From NCBI RefSeq assembly GCF_035594125.1, contig NC_087152.1, positions 18,065,001 to 18,129,000 of the forward strand: DNA of 64,000 nucleotides. Direction: 5' to 3'. The notes below the pieces were generated by a model. The model was given only the letters and a program-made list of their open reading frames with translations, had not been told where the DNA came from and did no database searches. Positions within the stretch are counted from its first letter, which is position 1. Each line of letters begins with the position of its first letter. The position numbers and the translations under genes were made by a program. This DNA is from Scylla paramamosain. Its lineage: Eukaryota; Arthropoda; Malacostraca; Decapoda; Portunidae. Shown in pieces: positions 28,233-41,882 of the stretch.

Positions 28233-28471
28233 GGCACTCGGTACTCTAAGGATTTAACGTGTAGGGGGACTGTGCTTTTATGGTCATTGAATTGAGTGAG
28301 GCTGAGGGCGGCGTGGGCGGCCAGACGGGCGAGGGCACTTGTCCACCTATCGCCTCCACATCAAAGGCTCAGCTCACCGTGATTAAAGGTACAGGACCTG
28401 AATGCCTCTCCCCTCTCCCTCTCCTTCCCTCCCTTTCCCTTCCGTCCTTGCCTTTAGCTGCCGTTCAACCA

Positions 28472-28473
<2 letters not shown>

Positions 28474-28570
<97 letters not shown>

Positions 28571-28578
28571 CTCTCTCA
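28474..28578. repeat. (CT)n microsatellite
   Basis: About 105 bp of CT repeat with one extra C near the end. Confidence 0.98.
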
Positions 28579-28766
28579 GGAAGACCATTTTGAGAGATGG
28601 GGCTTCAAATCACTTTTCATTAGGGTGACGAGCTCGGCATAAAGGCTGTTGTGGGTCGGGCAGCTTTGACGTGGCCGGGAACTCAAGAGAAGACCGCCAT
28701 TGCCACCGCCACGGCCACGGCCACGCCTCGCCAAGAACTTCAAGGGCGGCAGGCGCTTAAGTGTTT

Positions 28767-29045
28767 TTTTTTTTTTTTAATCCAGCGTGTATCTTGTCCT
28801 CCTCTGCACAAAACAGTTAAGGCTGTGGGGTGACTTTCCTTGTTACTTCTTTCATTAATGTATTGGCGCTTACTGACGCTTTCTTAGTTTCTTTTTTTTT
28901 TTTTTGTGGGGGGTGTTAGGTTTTACTTATTTATTTTTTTTTTCGGGGTGTATCTTATAATATGTCCTCCTTTGCGATGAGCGCTGAATGGCATGTACGT
29001 GTGAGTTTCCGTATCACTTCCTTATTGATGCAATTGCTGCTTGAT
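28767..29045. repeat. Tandem pair, period about 160 bp
   Basis: A T run, then G-GTGTATCTT-N-GTCCTCCT-TGC and ACTTCYTT-ATT-ATG-N-TTG-CG-CTT recur from about 28767 and 28928. Diverged. Confidence 0.55.
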
Positions 29046-29521
29046 AATAGAATAATCAATAGTTAAAGATTTATTCACCAGTACAATAAACACAGGTAAA
29101 AATATGTTGTCTTGGTTTACAACAACTATTATCTACTAACATAACTAAATCCGAAAAAAAAAATCACTTGTAGAACAGATAAGAGGATAATAAAACATCA
29201 AGAAACACTAAAAATCTTATTAAAAGCCCACACTATGCTACAGGGACGCTTCCTGAAGAGAGGGCGACAGTTGGAAAGTTCAGTGAAGCGGTAACATTGG
29301 AGACAATAGATGCAACAACGACGCTCGACACTCGACCTCATTATATGTCGTACCCATTAAAAGTGATTGTCACAGATCATGTCATGCTAAGTGCTGCTCC
29401 AATACTTCGTAATGCCAACTGCCTGACAGACAAAAATCTACAGAGGACAAGGGAAGTTGCCAAGAAGTCTTTTAATAAACAAAAGTTCTATTGTCCCTAA
29501 CTTGAAGTCTTGTTAACTGGT

Positions 29522-29628
<107 letters not shown>

Positions 29629-29919
29629 AACTACTACTACTACTGCCGCTAATACTGCCTCACTTCAACTGTCCCATATATGGAAGCGCATGTTAGGACA
29701 AAACCTCATCAATTTGTAATACTAATGCATTTCCTAAGATTAGTCCAAGATCACATGATAAGAACAAAGAAAGAGAATTATTGTAGTATTAACAGATGAA
29801 ACCAGTGAACCAATGATAATGAGTGATTGATTTACATTGTCTTCCCTCGACACCGGGACTATATATGGCGCAGAAACAAAGGTGATGACCAACTAATGAA
29901 TTAATAGTACGTATTATAT

Positions 29920-29985
29920 AATGGCGAGATGGCGCAATGGATAACTACTGACTTACGTAAGGAGAGACTCAAGGGAATAAGGTGT
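29920..29985 (+). mobile_element. tRNA-Arg-like SINE head or tRNA pseudogene
   Basis: GATGGCGCAATGGATAACTA matches the D-arm/A-box region of an arginine tRNA and is followed by CTGACTTACG, but the anticodon and T arms are not recoverable. It is not a functional tRNA. Confidence 0.35.
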
Positions 29986-30039
29986 GATGTTTGGAAAGTC
30001 GGGCAGCGTCTTGATTTGAAAATGATAGGAAGGATGAGC

Positions 30040-30290
30040 GGAGATTGATTTGAGGAGGAGGAGGAGGAGGAGAAAAATGGAAACAGGAAGAAGGAAGGAT
30101 AGAAGAAAGAAGAGAAGAATGAGGAAAACAAAGAGCAGATAGGGGTGCAGGTGGAAGAAGGGAAAGAAGAGAAAAAAAAAGAGGAAGAGGAGATGTACGT
30201 GGAGGTGAACGTAGAGAAGGAGAAAGAACAGAAGGAATAAGAAGAGAAAGAGATGGACGTGGAGAAAGAAGAGGATGGAGAGAAAGAGCC
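30040..30290. repeat. Polypurine tract
   Basis: About 250 bp in which the plus strand is overwhelmingly A and G (GAGGAGGAGG, GAAGAAAGAAG, GGAGAAAGAAG), with a few scattered pyrimidines. The Ser/Phe-rich minus-strand frames across it are compositional. Confidence 0.8.
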
Positions 30291-30299
30291 CACCACCCA

Positions 30300-31180
30300 C
30301 CGCCGCTTGGGTTCACGCGCGCCCCTCCACGCACTCAGCGGTCGCGACAGTTAGGGAAGGATTTCATGATGGCGTCCCACAACTCAAAGAACGAGTAAAC
30401 TTGGAGGTGTGTTTACTCTCAAGTTCTGTGGCGAGTGTTGTGCTGCCTCACGGAAGGACTTAAACTTTCCTTTTCAAACTTATCCAATGATGAAATCTCG
30501 TGAAAATTGTGTACTGTATACGATGGAAGAAAGATTTACTTGTATTTTGCTCCTTTGAGATGCTTTAGTAGGGCAGAGCTCAGGTACCTTCCAGCAGCGT
30601 GTTACTCCTGCTCGCTAGTTCACGTCAGACTAAGGACCGCCTGCCTTTGTATCTCTTTCTTACGACTTGACCTTGTTTAAGTAACCCTTTCACTGCTGGA
30701 CATCTTTTTTCGCACAATTTCTTACATCTCTTCAGACGCTTATTTTTGTACTAAAGTTTGTTATGTATGTTTTGTAGTCTAGAAAATACAAGATTAATAC
30801 TTTATTCTGTCCCCATGGAAACTATACTTTCCTACTGCTCTTAGTGTTACCAAAACACGACCATAGCAATGATTAAGAGTGGAGTTCCAAGACACTTCCA
30901 AAACCTGAATTACTTCTTCTTTAGTGTTCTTTTTATTCGATGGATGAGACAAATAGCAAGCCATTTTTTTTTTCCCTGAATTTGCATTTGCCTCTTTGTG
31001 CATAAAATGTTCAGCGTATGGTAGTGAAGGAGCTCACATAACACTTACCCCATGCAACCACTGCAAGTTTGCGGTAGAACAAAAGTTGTTGACCTGGAAA
31101 CAGAGAATGAGTCGTGAACTGGATGAGTTTAAGTATTACAGGCAGTGCAGGCTTTATTCTTCAGCGGAGACTCCGGGGTG
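30300..31180. other. No recognised feature
   Basis: Mixed composition. A short plus-strand frame at about 30996-31181 contains C-N-H-C-K-F and a basic K-Q-R-M-S-R segment but has no partner exon or recognisable domain. I do not call a gene. Confidence 0.35.
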
Positions 31181-31184
31181 ACTT

Positions 31185-31380
31185 CACGGTACAGCGCCTC
31201 CGTGGTGCAGCGACAAGAGCATCTGGCTACGGATTAGCGGGCCCCGGTGGTAGTCGACGCTCAGTTCACCCAGCTGTTTATCCTTTTTTTTGGTTCGTCG
31301 ATAAATAACTACTGGAGAAACTGAAGAAGGTCAGTTGTGGAAACATGGATGTCATGAGATTATGTTCTTATGTTCTTATA
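31185..31380 (+). mobile_element. tRNA-derived SINE with LINE-type TTCTTATG tail
   Basis: The head GCGCCTCCGTGGTGCAGCG and AGAGCATCTGGCTACGGAT resemble a tRNA A-box half and anticodon arm. A decayed B box (GGTAGTCGACGC) follows. The body runs through ACTGGAGAAACTGAAG and AACATGGATGTCATGAGA and ends in TTATGTTCTTATGTTCTTAT. That tail is the same octamer repeat that ends the CR1/L2-like LINE at 38.24 kb, which suggests the LINE machinery mobilised this SINE. Confidence 0.65.
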
Positions 31381-31384
31381 TCAT

Positions 31385-32058
31385 CCACTACAAGCTCAAA
31401 GCCCAATGGAATGGAAATGAACGCTGAGGCCACGAACATTAATAGTGTGCCCTTATTTTTGCTGGTTCGTGGTGTGTAGGTTGCGAGTTCTATCCAGGCT
31501 CGCGGCAGTCTCGTTGTGAGGGGCTGCGCTCTTTTGTAACCCTAGCCGGTGTGATACGACGTCCATAGTGAGGCGCCATAACTCAATTCTATTGCCATGC
31601 TTTTCAATAAAGGCCTCATCACTGCGCCTATTATCCTAATTCAGAGGAAGAACCGATATGTCTCAGTTTTTTTTTTTTTTTCATTTTCTAGGTTGAATGC
31701 CCTCTAGGGGACGTTTAGAATGAGAAAAATATTACGTACATGACTCAATAAGCACTGATGTTTTCTTATTTTCACATCAGTACTAGTAAAATTTCAAAAA
31801 AGTTGTCCTTGTTAACCCTTTGATTGTGGGTAACAATACGACATCTGCCATTTAAGTAACCCTATGTGGCATTACTGAACAAGAAGGTACAAACTCAGGA
31901 TTTCAATTACTCGAGCACCCCTTTTGCTGGCAGTGGCTTCGAATTATACTGTAAGCTTGTACCAGACTCTTTTATTACGCTTGAAGAGAGACTATGGCAG
32001 TTACAGGGTTGATATGGACTTGATTGACACGGATTATATGCATAGCTATCTTATCTGT

Positions 32059-32060
<2 letters not shown>
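31385..32060. other. No clearly recognised feature
   Basis: 31460-31620 contains AGGTTGCGAGTTCTATCC, which faintly resembles a B box, followed by a GC-rich body; this may be another SINE fragment but is too decayed to call. Confidence 0.3.
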
Positions 32061-32063
<3 letters not shown>

Positions 32064-32119
<56 letters not shown>

Positions 32120-32133
32120 AGAGAGAGAGAGAG
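32064..32133. repeat. (GA)n microsatellite
   Basis: About 70 bp of GA repeat with a GGGAGGGA interruption. Confidence 0.97.
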
Positions 32134-32254
32134 TTATAAAAAGAAAGTTTGAACGATTCTCTTTTCTCTCTCCCGCGTACCTGTATTTTTTTTCCCCACA
32201 ACTCTTCCAGCATAACTATTCACCGTCAAAAGTGAATCGTCCGTCCTTTCTCCG

Positions 32255-32255
<1 letters not shown>

Positions 32256-32318
<63 letters not shown>
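32256..32318. repeat. C run followed by (CT)n
   Basis: Ten C residues then about 53 bp of CT repeat. Confidence 0.96.
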
Positions 32319-32321
<3 letters not shown>

Positions 32322-32482
32322 ACGTTCAAAACACCTACCAACCTCCACCTGCCCGCTACGCATTTCCCGACCGCCTCCCTGTCCTTCATTCCAGTCACGA
32401 TATTGGTCTGGAGGTGATCTTCCATAACCCACACACCTCACTTCTGTCCTTTGTGTCTGCCGCTTTGTTTGACCTCAATTCT

Positions 32483-32487
<5 letters not shown>

Positions 32488-32574
<87 letters not shown>
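32488..32574. repeat. (CT)n microsatellite
   Basis: A perfect CT array of about 87 bp, followed until about 32990 by pyrimidine-rich, low-complexity sequence with no gene. Confidence 0.98.
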
Positions 32575-32577
<3 letters not shown>

Positions 32578-33082
32578 TCCCTCGGGCTGATTCTTGGTTG
32601 AGTTGTGACAATGAAATGAGAAGACTGCTGCCGCAAAACAAAGAGAGCAGAAATTGTTCATATTTAGTGGAAATTTGTATGCAGCTTTCTCTTTCTCCCA
32701 TTCTTTCCCTTCTGTACCTTCAATTTTTTCCCCTGGCTTTCCGTCTCTAGTATTCCCTTTTCCCTGTTGTTTCTCTCCTATCATCTCTTAACCCTCCTTA
32801 CCGCTTCCTGCCTTCACTCACTTTTTCTCTCTTTTCTCTCTTTCTTCCCTCATCATTCCATCCCTTCTCCTTATTTTCCCTCTGCATTTCTTCCCTTTCC
32901 AAACTCTCCTTCCTACCGTAAATCTCTCCTTCTCCATACGTTCCTAGCCTTCCGTTACCTTGCATTCCATTTTCTTTCTCCCTTACATCTCTTCCGTCAC
33001 ACTCGACTCGTCCATCCGTTGCCATTAGGGACAGTGAGTCTGTGTTTTTTGTTCCATACGAATCTGTGGGAGGCCGTGTGAT

Positions 33083-33163
33083 TGGTGAGGGTGCTGGCTG
33101 GCTGGCTAGCTAGCTGGCTGGCTGGCTGGCTGGCTGGCTAGCTGGCTAGCTGTCTGGCTGGCT
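33083..33163. repeat. (GGCT)n tetranucleotide array
   Basis: About 20 units of GGCT with scattered AGCT variants. Confidence 0.95.
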
Positions 33164-33611
33164 GCACGTACGAGGAGGGCAGGACAAAAATAAACGTCCC
33201 GTGGAAACGTTCAGCTCTCCCCCTCGTGGCGGCTTGGAGGGCAAGGCGAGGGCTCACACGCTCCTCACGTCGCCTCGCAAACAACACACACACCTGCGGC
33301 GGCATCAGCTTTTCCAGTCAGGTCTCCAAAAGCTTTATGATTTCATTGCTGTGCGACTCTTCCTTGGGTAGAGGTTTCTTCAGTGGGTTTTTAGTTCAAT
33401 TTTGATGTCCTTGTCCAGCGATCCTCCTACATAACAAGATAATATTTTTAAGATGAACAAAGTCAATATATTACGCTATTCTTTTCAGTTGTGAAAATGA
33501 AATAACCTTTCTCCTAATAAGAATTTCCAGATGTCAAATGTGCATAGGAATTGCTGTGGTCATCTCCTAACTATGTAGTGTACGAAACGTAATCTGGAGT
33601 TTTTATTTTTG

Positions 33612-33690
33612 TAAATCATCCTTTTTTATATATAAAAGGGATTCTGGCCAAGGGCAACAAATAACTGCGAAAAAAGATGCAATGAAAATT
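33612..33690 (-). mobile_element. Short 3' end fragment related to the jockey-like LINE
   Basis: The reverse complement contains TTGTTGCCCTTGGCCAGAAT followed by CCC and a TATATAAAAAA end. This resembles the LINE 3' UTR TTGTTGCCCTTAGCCAGTG seen at 10.0, 13.9 and 55.5 kb. Only about 50-80 bp remain. Confidence 0.45.
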
Positions 33691-33739
33691 GCAGCTCCAA
33701 GTAGATAAGTGAATGAATAAATAAAAAAAAATATAAAAA

Positions 33740-33808
33740 ATCATGCCACTGTGCATGAAGATCTTGCTTAGGGTTTTATATTCATATGAAATTTGTCCTT
33801 AATTTTTT
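33740..33808. repeat. 69-bp direct repeat, copy A
   Basis: ATCATGCCACTGTGCATGAA to the following TTTGTCCTTAATTTTT recurs at 34644-34712 with about four differences. The two copies flank the compound triplet block. Confidence 0.85.
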
Positions 33809-33920
33809 TTTTCTTACTTTCTGCATTTTTTTCTATAATGCTGGTTCAGTTTTATAAAGTATTTAGACTTTTTGTTTTACTGCTTTTGTAATTCGTGAGT
33901 TTAATTTTGTCAGAAAATTA

Positions 33921-34290
<370 letters not shown>

Positions 34291-34601
34291 GCTGCCTGTG
34301 TGAATGTATGCGTGTGTGTGAGTCGATGGGTGAATGGACAAAAACGTAAAAGTGTGTAAACGCAGACACACTATAACAATACCCAGAAAAATCTTCTCAT
34401 CAGAAAGGATCACGTAATGGTCCGCTCGTAATGAAAATTTTGGCTTCACTCCAACCCGCGGCAGCATTGTGTGGACTGTGTGCCTTCGTGATTACAGCCC
34501 CCTGCCTTGCTATCGCCAATTTCCATAGCTTGCCCTCACTTGTACTGGTAACAAAATAGGTAACCCTTTTTTATTCCGTGTCTCAGTTTATCCTTGTGCG
34601 C

Positions 34602-34712
34602 GCGCGTACATAAATACATACATGCATGCATACATACATACAAATCATGCGACTGTGCATGAAGATCTTGCTTAAGGTTTTATATTCTGATGAAATTTGT
34701 CCTTAATTTTTA
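34602..34712. repeat. CATA-rich repeat and copy B of the 69-bp direct repeat
   Basis: CATA/CATG tetranucleotides (34610-34640), then the second copy of the 69-bp sequence found at 33740. Confidence 0.85.
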
Positions 34713-34722
34713 TAAATTTATC

Positions 34723-35639
<917 letters not shown>

Positions 35640-35732
<93 letters not shown>

Positions 35733-35816
35733 AAGTATGGACACTGGTGATTATGCAAGTGTAAATTCTGAGACTTTACGTCACTTTCATGGAACACACA
35801 CACACACACACACACA
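35640..35816. repeat. (CT)n and nearby (CA)n
   Basis: About 89 bp of CT repeat (35640-35728) and, 68 bp on, a short CA array (35796-35816). Confidence 0.97.
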
Positions 35817-36109
35817 TTAAGCTTGACAGTTATACATTCGTTTCCTGATAAGAATCGTCGTGAGGAAGAAAAACGTGAAGCTGCCTGACGTTTGATAAAG
35901 CGAGGGCAAAAATATTGGGACATGCCTCTTATCTTTGACTTCAGAATATTGACTTTATTTCATACGTGGCTGGAACGTTTGACGACTAGGCAGAAGTACG
36001 AGTGTGGGTGTGGTTAAACCGATATTTTTTACGTTTTTATAGCAGCAGGAATATTACGGATGGCTCTAAATGTCGCAAGAACTGAAATCGTTACGTACAT
36101 GTGTCTAAA

Positions 36110-36330
36110 CGGATCATTGTATTCCTTCTCCTTTTCCTCCTTATTCTTCCTTTTCACTGTGATCTTTTTTTCCTTTTTCCCTCTTGTCTATGCGTAATCA
36201 GTTCCCGGCTCTATAATAATCATTGTATTCCTTCTACTTTTCCCATTATTTTTATTTTTCACCGTGATCTTTTTCCTTTGTATCTTTGCGTATTCAGTTT
36301 TCGGCTTAAATGTATTCTCAGTGGTGATTT
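36110..36330. repeat. Tandem pair, period about 107 bp
   Basis: ATCATTGTATTCCTTCTMCT then TTCAC-GTGATCTTTTT, TATGCGTAATCAGTT or TTTGCGTATTCAGTT and CGGCT recur from 36113 and 36219. Confidence 0.75.
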
Positions 36331-36675
36331 TGAACGGGGAAGATAGACAGAAAGCTGTACTCTTCTCTTCGTAAACATAAACTATAGTTATCCTCGATCA
36401 GCGCCATCAACTGAACATATTCCCTATGTAATATGCGTGGATAATTATGAACAGGGAATATAAACAGATAGTGGTATACTTTTTCCTCTTCCCTCCGTAA
36501 ACATAAACTATATCTGTCTTTATAGTAGGTAATTCTGGAGGAAGATAAAACAGCTATTTTTCCTTCTCTTCTTTCCGTAACATAAAGAATAGCTGTCTTT
36601 GTAGGAAGTAATGCTAAACGGGGAAGCTAGAGAGAAAGCTGTACTTCCTTCTCTCCTCTAAGTAAAAGATTAGCT
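36331..36675. repeat. Four diverged tandem units of about 80-117 bp
   Basis: GAACGGGGAAGATAGACAGA, then CTGTAC, CTTCTCTTCGTAAACATAAA and a TAGTTAT/TATCTGTCTTT-type end recur from about 36332, 36449, 36535 and 36616. The unit sizes differ because of internal deletions. Confidence 0.7.
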
Positions 36676-37150
36676 AAACAGGTGACCTCGATCATTAGCA
36701 ATAACAGAATCCACAGGTTAATCAATAACCCTGCTGCCACTGAAAATTCATGTAGTTGTATCACTGCACAAAACTTTTCTACTGTATTTCCATGCCTCAA
36801 AAAAGTTACTAATTACCGGCTAAGCATTTCTTCCGCCGAACACTAGAAAAAAAAAAAAATGAAAAGAAACTTATTATACTTAACTGTGCACCTGAAACTC
36901 CAATACATACTAAAGCGAATAAGAATACGATGAAACTTACAGTGCAATTCGGAGTTTTTAATATCCCCATCTGTTTTTAAAGGATGCAGGAAAACTATTT
37001 CAAAAAGTTCCCGCATTAATGTTGAGAGTAAAAGAGTTTAGTCTTGTGGAAGTGCAAGTTTAATGTAAAAGCCGCAGTTAGCAGCGTAATGCGGGGCAAC
37101 TCGAGCAAGCCCACCTGAGCCCACGCGAGGGAAACTATATACTGATTACT

Positions 37151-37154
<4 letters not shown>

Positions 37155-37209
<55 letters not shown>

Positions 37210-37219
37210 TGATAGTAAC

Positions 37220-37255
<36 letters not shown>
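37155..37255. repeat. (GA)n followed by (AGT)n
   Basis: About 52 bp of GA repeat, then a short spacer and about 38 bp of AGT triplets. Confidence 0.97.
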
Positions 37256-37256
<1 letters not shown>

Positions 37257-37269
37257 ATCGTCAAGTTAC

Positions 37270-37500
37270 CGGAATGCCTGGGTATCATGAACGTCTGTCA
37301 GATTGTTGGGTCTTCGAGTTGTCAGGTATGGGGATGTCTGTCGGGATGCTGGCGTGTGTGTCGTGCTTTTTGGACTTCCTGGTTATCTGTCAGGGTGTCG
37401 CGATGCCTGTCGGCGTGTCTGGATGTCGGAATATCTGAGTGTTTGGCGGGTTTCGGACTCTCGAGGGTCGGTGCGTCTATCACGGTGTCGGCGCGAGCGA
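37270..37500. repeat. Degenerate G/T-rich minisatellite
   Basis: Variants of GGATGTCTGTCGGGATG and GGCGTGTCTGG recur every 9-20 bp for about 200 bp. Cys/Arg-rich frames across it follow from composition. Confidence 0.6.
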
Positions 37501-37571
37501 GGACGTGAGATGGTGTCCAAGTAGGAGATTAAATCGGCCTTTGTTTGTAAGCCACGCATATTTAATTCTGG

Positions 37572-37578
<7 letters not shown>

Positions 37579-37652
<74 letters not shown>
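37579..37652. repeat. (CT)n microsatellite
   Basis: A perfect CT array of about 74 bp. It is the last CT-oriented long array in the window. Confidence 0.98.
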
Positions 37653-37654
<2 letters not shown>

Positions 37655-37655
<1 letters not shown>

Positions 37656-38235
37656 GGAAAATCCCACCACTGCCCCTTTAAAATTCAATATCGTAGACTC
37701 ATATTAAAAGCTGATCAGCGTTACTGCTGTTTACACATGAAGGAAAACGAACAAATTCTATTCACTGATTTCATTTCATCCACATCAACGTCAACATTCA
37801 AACATTTCACCCATACAGTGCACTGGAATCGCAAAACAATAACGAATCTGATGATGGGATTCGTTAGTAGGTATCAGAAAAGTTATAACTCGCGGTATTG
37901 CAGGAGTTATGAGTATATGCTGATTGATGTATCGGTGCTAAAAGTTTTTGTTATGTTTTCCGTTTTGCTGGGGAGTTAAATTAGGATTTATATTATTGTG
38001 TAGTTATCTGAGTACAGCTTTCGCTCATGACTTAGATACACTCACTCAAAAAAGTATCAGTGTGTACTTAAGGCTAAAAAATTTGAGACCAGTGACGATA
38101 AGTATGTGTTGGGAAAGGAGTGCTGAGATGCCACCTTTGATAGAAAGAAATATATTTCGACGATCTCACTCCATGTATTTTGAATCACTATATAGAAGCA
38201 TCATCTAGTGATAATTTTCATCATTGCTGGGTACT
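37655..38235. other. No recognised feature
   Basis: AT-rich unique-looking DNA with short open frames only. No domain or repeat end recognised. Confidence 0.35.
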
Positions 38236-39990
38236 TAAAAACATAAGAACATAAGAAAATAAGGGAAGCTACAAGAAGCCATCAGGCCCACACTTGGCAG
38301 TCCTTGTATGGAATGTGCCTACCTATTTCCACCTATCATCATCATCCATAAATATGTCTAATCTTCTTTTAAAGCTCTCTAATGACTCAGCTCTGACAAC
38401 CTGATTACTGAGTCCGTTCCATTCATCTAGCACTCTGTTTAAGAACCAATTACTTAATATATCTTTCTTAAATCTTTTTTTTTTTCTTCAAGCTTGAACC
38501 CGTTATTTCTAGTTCTATGCTGATTACTGATCCTAAGATTTTTTTTTTACGTCACCCTTGTTATAACCACTATACCACTTAAAGACTTCCATCAGGTCCC
38601 TTCTTAACTACGTCTCTGTAATAATTGTAAATTTAATAGCTTCAGTCTCGTTTCATAAGGAATACCCCTCACCTTTTGTATCCTTTTAGTCATTTTCCTT
38701 TGTACTGATTCTAATAGACCTATATCATTCCTGTAATATGGGGACCAGAAATGCACACTATATTCTAGATGAGGTCTGACCAGCGCCAAATATAATTTTA
38801 ATATTACATCGGAACTTCTGCTTTTAACACTCCTAAAAATCAATCCTAATACCCGACTTGCCCTGTTTCTGGACTCTATGCATTGTTTTCTTAGATGGAG
38901 ATCAGAGCTAAAAGTCCTAAATCTTTTTCGTACCCTGAACAGAGCTTCGTTGTTTATTGTCTACCCAGTGTATGGGTTTCTTCTACCTACGCTGAGTACT
39001 TTACATTGGTTAACATTAAACTCCATTTGCCATCTGTTTATCCAATCATTCATCTTATATCTAAATCTGCCTGCAAGGTGATGGCATCCGAATCTGACCT
39101 ATTTAATTTACCTATCTTCGTGTCATCCGCAAATTTACAAACATTACTAATCCCACTATACATGTCATTAATATATATTAAAAACAACAATGGCCCTAAA
39201 ACTGATCCCTGAGGCACCCTACTTATTACTTGACCCTACTCAGATTTAGAGCTGTTTAATACAACTCTCTGTTGCCTGTCGCCTAACCACGACTTTATTT
39301 AGCCTACCACTTTACCGTTTATCCCGTGGGCCCTAATCTTTTTCAGGAGTATTTGATGGGAACCTTGTTGAACGCTTTACTAAAATCCGGGTATAGGATG
39401 TCATAAGTATCTCTATTACCCGCCGCCTCGTAAACTTTACTGTAAAAACTCAAGTTCGTAAGGCAGGACTTTTCCTTCGTGAATCCATGGTGTGACTGAT
39501 TTATCAAGTTTTGCTTGTCCAAATGCTCATTAATGTTCCTCGCGATTACTGACTCCATTATTTAACTTACAATAATTGAAGTTAAGCTGACAGTTGCATA
39601 ATTAGATGTTAACGCTTTATATCCTTTCTTAAAGATAGGTACTACATTCGCCTGCCTCCACATTACCGGTACCTCTCCTGAGTCTAGCGATTTCCTAAAG
39701 ACAGCAATTAGCGGTTCATTAACAGCTTCTCACTCTCTTCTGCTCTAAAAATCTGTTCACTATCCGGCATTTCCTACATGTTTTCCTGGGTAACAAATGT
39801 TAAAAAAAATACTCGTTCTGAATTTTACTCTCTTCCCCAGAACTCTCCCATCAGCTGCCTTTAATGGACCTATTATTTCTTTTCTTCGTCCTATATACCT
39901 GATAGAATCCCTTGGGATCAATCTTCGCCTGTCTAACTACCTTCATAATTGTTTTTAGCCTTCTTCGATAATCGGGAAAAGGAAACACAC
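38236..39990 (-). mobile_element. CR1/L2-like LINE 3' half with (TTCTTATG)n tail, minus strand
   Basis: Minus-strand frames encode, from about 39560 downward, an RT segment with N-Q-S-H-H-G-F-T-K-E-K-S, then D-F-S-K-A-F-N-K-V-P (the first catalytic block, near 39370). At 38843-38604 comes the thumb region with L-V-R-P-H-L-E-Y-S-V-H-F-W-S-P-Y and R-K-M-T-K-R-I. The 3' UTR ends near 38240 in copies of TTCTTATG (read on the minus strand). Many frameshifts are present. Homologous 3' ends lie at 43.3 kb (+), 44.27 kb (-) and 60.48 kb (-), so this is the most frequent LINE family in the window. Confidence 0.85.
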
Positions 39991-41880
39991 AAAAGACACT
40001 TGTTTACATCGTCTCGATAAACATGAGGAGAACAGCGATGACACGACCTCTGAATTCTGTCTGCTGGGGTGTTCTTGGTTTCCTCGTCTTTGTTTGGTTC
40101 TCCACATCATAGAGTGATGCAAAGGTTTTTTAATCTGCCTTCTCCGTGGGATCTGACATTTATTTCATAGCCGCTGCACCCAGACGAGATTCCACAAACT
40201 GAAAAAAAAAACAATGTATCGCTCATTGCGTTGCTGTCAGCGTCACTCTGGATTTTTTCACTGACAACATTATTTGTTGAAATACATAGCAGACTGCTAT
40301 CATTTCTGATAATGAAACATTTGAGACTTATTTATTGCTACAGTATTTGAGGAACCTAGAGCCAGAGTAACGTAAGCGCCGAAAATTAAAAACGGAGAAA
40401 AACGCTGTCAAAGTTTTGAGTTTTAAAATGTGATATCTCTTCAGTTGATTGAGATAGGAAGTAATGATTGGTATGATAATATTCAGTAATTTATGCCCCT
40501 TACATTATGAAGTTACAATTAAATTACATTATTAAAAGTAAATAGGTGACTGCGTTTTTCTTCGATACGACTTTTGTTAAGGATATCACACAGCCATATT
40601 GAAAATGTATCCAGCGCCCACAAATTGTTTTTTTTTCTTTATTCTATCAAGTTGTTTTATTTTCTATGTACTAATAAGGGAATCACAACCATTAAAAGTC
40701 TTCTTTTTAGTGAATTTATCAGTTTGCTTCATAAAAGCAAAAACATAAGCGACATGCAAGTACTTCCTAAGATGAACACAAACGAAGAGAATGTTACAAG
40801 CTTAAAAAATTAAACTAGAGAAAACTAAAGCAAGAGAACTAATAAGCGTTATGAAAATATACCGTTACAAAGGGTAATAGAATATAAAGAAATAATAAAA
40901 TCATCCGATCCCTCGAAAGCTCACCTTAGCTTCTCTATGCTTCTTCGTCTTTTAGTGATATTATTCTTCCATTTTTTCCTACTCTGGAGGGTCCTGGCTC
41001 CTCAGGGGGTCCGCCGTTACCCACTATAATAATGAAAGGCTTACATATTATGTAAAAGCAAAATTAAAACAGCAGCCTGTCATTTAAAGGTAGCAAGCAG
41101 GCTGAAGGGAGGAAGAGAATGAAGTGTGTGGGTGTAGTGGTGGAGAGGTGTCCCATTGTAGGTGTAGGTTCACTCGAAATCTATCCAGCACTCGGAGTCG
41201 GCCTTCACCTGACACGTGACTCGCAGCACGAGCCGTTATTGCCTGGCTCTTCCCGCGCTGCTGTGGCGAGAGAGTTACTTCTCTATGGCCTCAACAACTG
41301 ATAGCTGTCACTCAAGCGCGACAAGAAGGTTCTGTGGATAATTAATTCACTTGGACGGATTTTTGACCCGATTGCGGGATTCATTCTGACGTCTGCGCTC
41401 TCTCCCGTCACGGTAGGAAGGTTGGGGAAGACAATGCAATAAAAATAATAATTTCGGCCACGAGGTCGCTTACGTCAATCTGGCTCTGGGCGCCTCACTT
41501 ATGTATTTAGAACATATATTCTGTTTTTTATTTTTTTTTTTTTTCTGATCTGTAAATATACATATATATACTTTAGCAAACCTAAAGCGACGATGACGTC
41601 AAAGCCGCTCTACACTGGCTGAGCAGCAGATATAAAGTCACGAACTGCTTGTTAGCGTTCTTCTTTCGTGATGTGATGGCTGAAACAAGGAGGTATGAGT
41701 GAGGAAGCAGACAACTCTTTGTAATACTGCTTGTACTTTGAATACGACCGTCAATCCGATGTTGTCCATCACACGAAGCACCGATAGATTTCGGAGCACG
41801 AGTATTTTATGCTGCGTTAAAAGTTTTGGTCTAATATTGTCTTATGTTGCATTTCTTTCCCTTATCTTGTTTTTCCTAAC
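39991..41880. other. No recognised feature
   Basis: About 1.9 kb without a supported gene. Short frames only. A T-rich run lies at 41523-41545. The sequence near 41150-41300 is more GC-rich, but its 60-residue frame has no domain. Confidence 0.35.
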
Positions 41881-41882
41881 CG

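Noticed and set aside
29920..29985. Functional tRNA-Arg
   Set aside because: Only the D-arm half matches; the anticodon and T arms cannot be formed.
31185..31280. Functional tRNA gene
   Set aside because: The A-box half is tRNA-like, but the B box is degenerate and the sequence continues into a SINE body with a LINE-type tail.
33083..33163. Protein-coding or regulatory role for the GGCT array
   Set aside because: Simple tetranucleotide repeat with nothing to support function.
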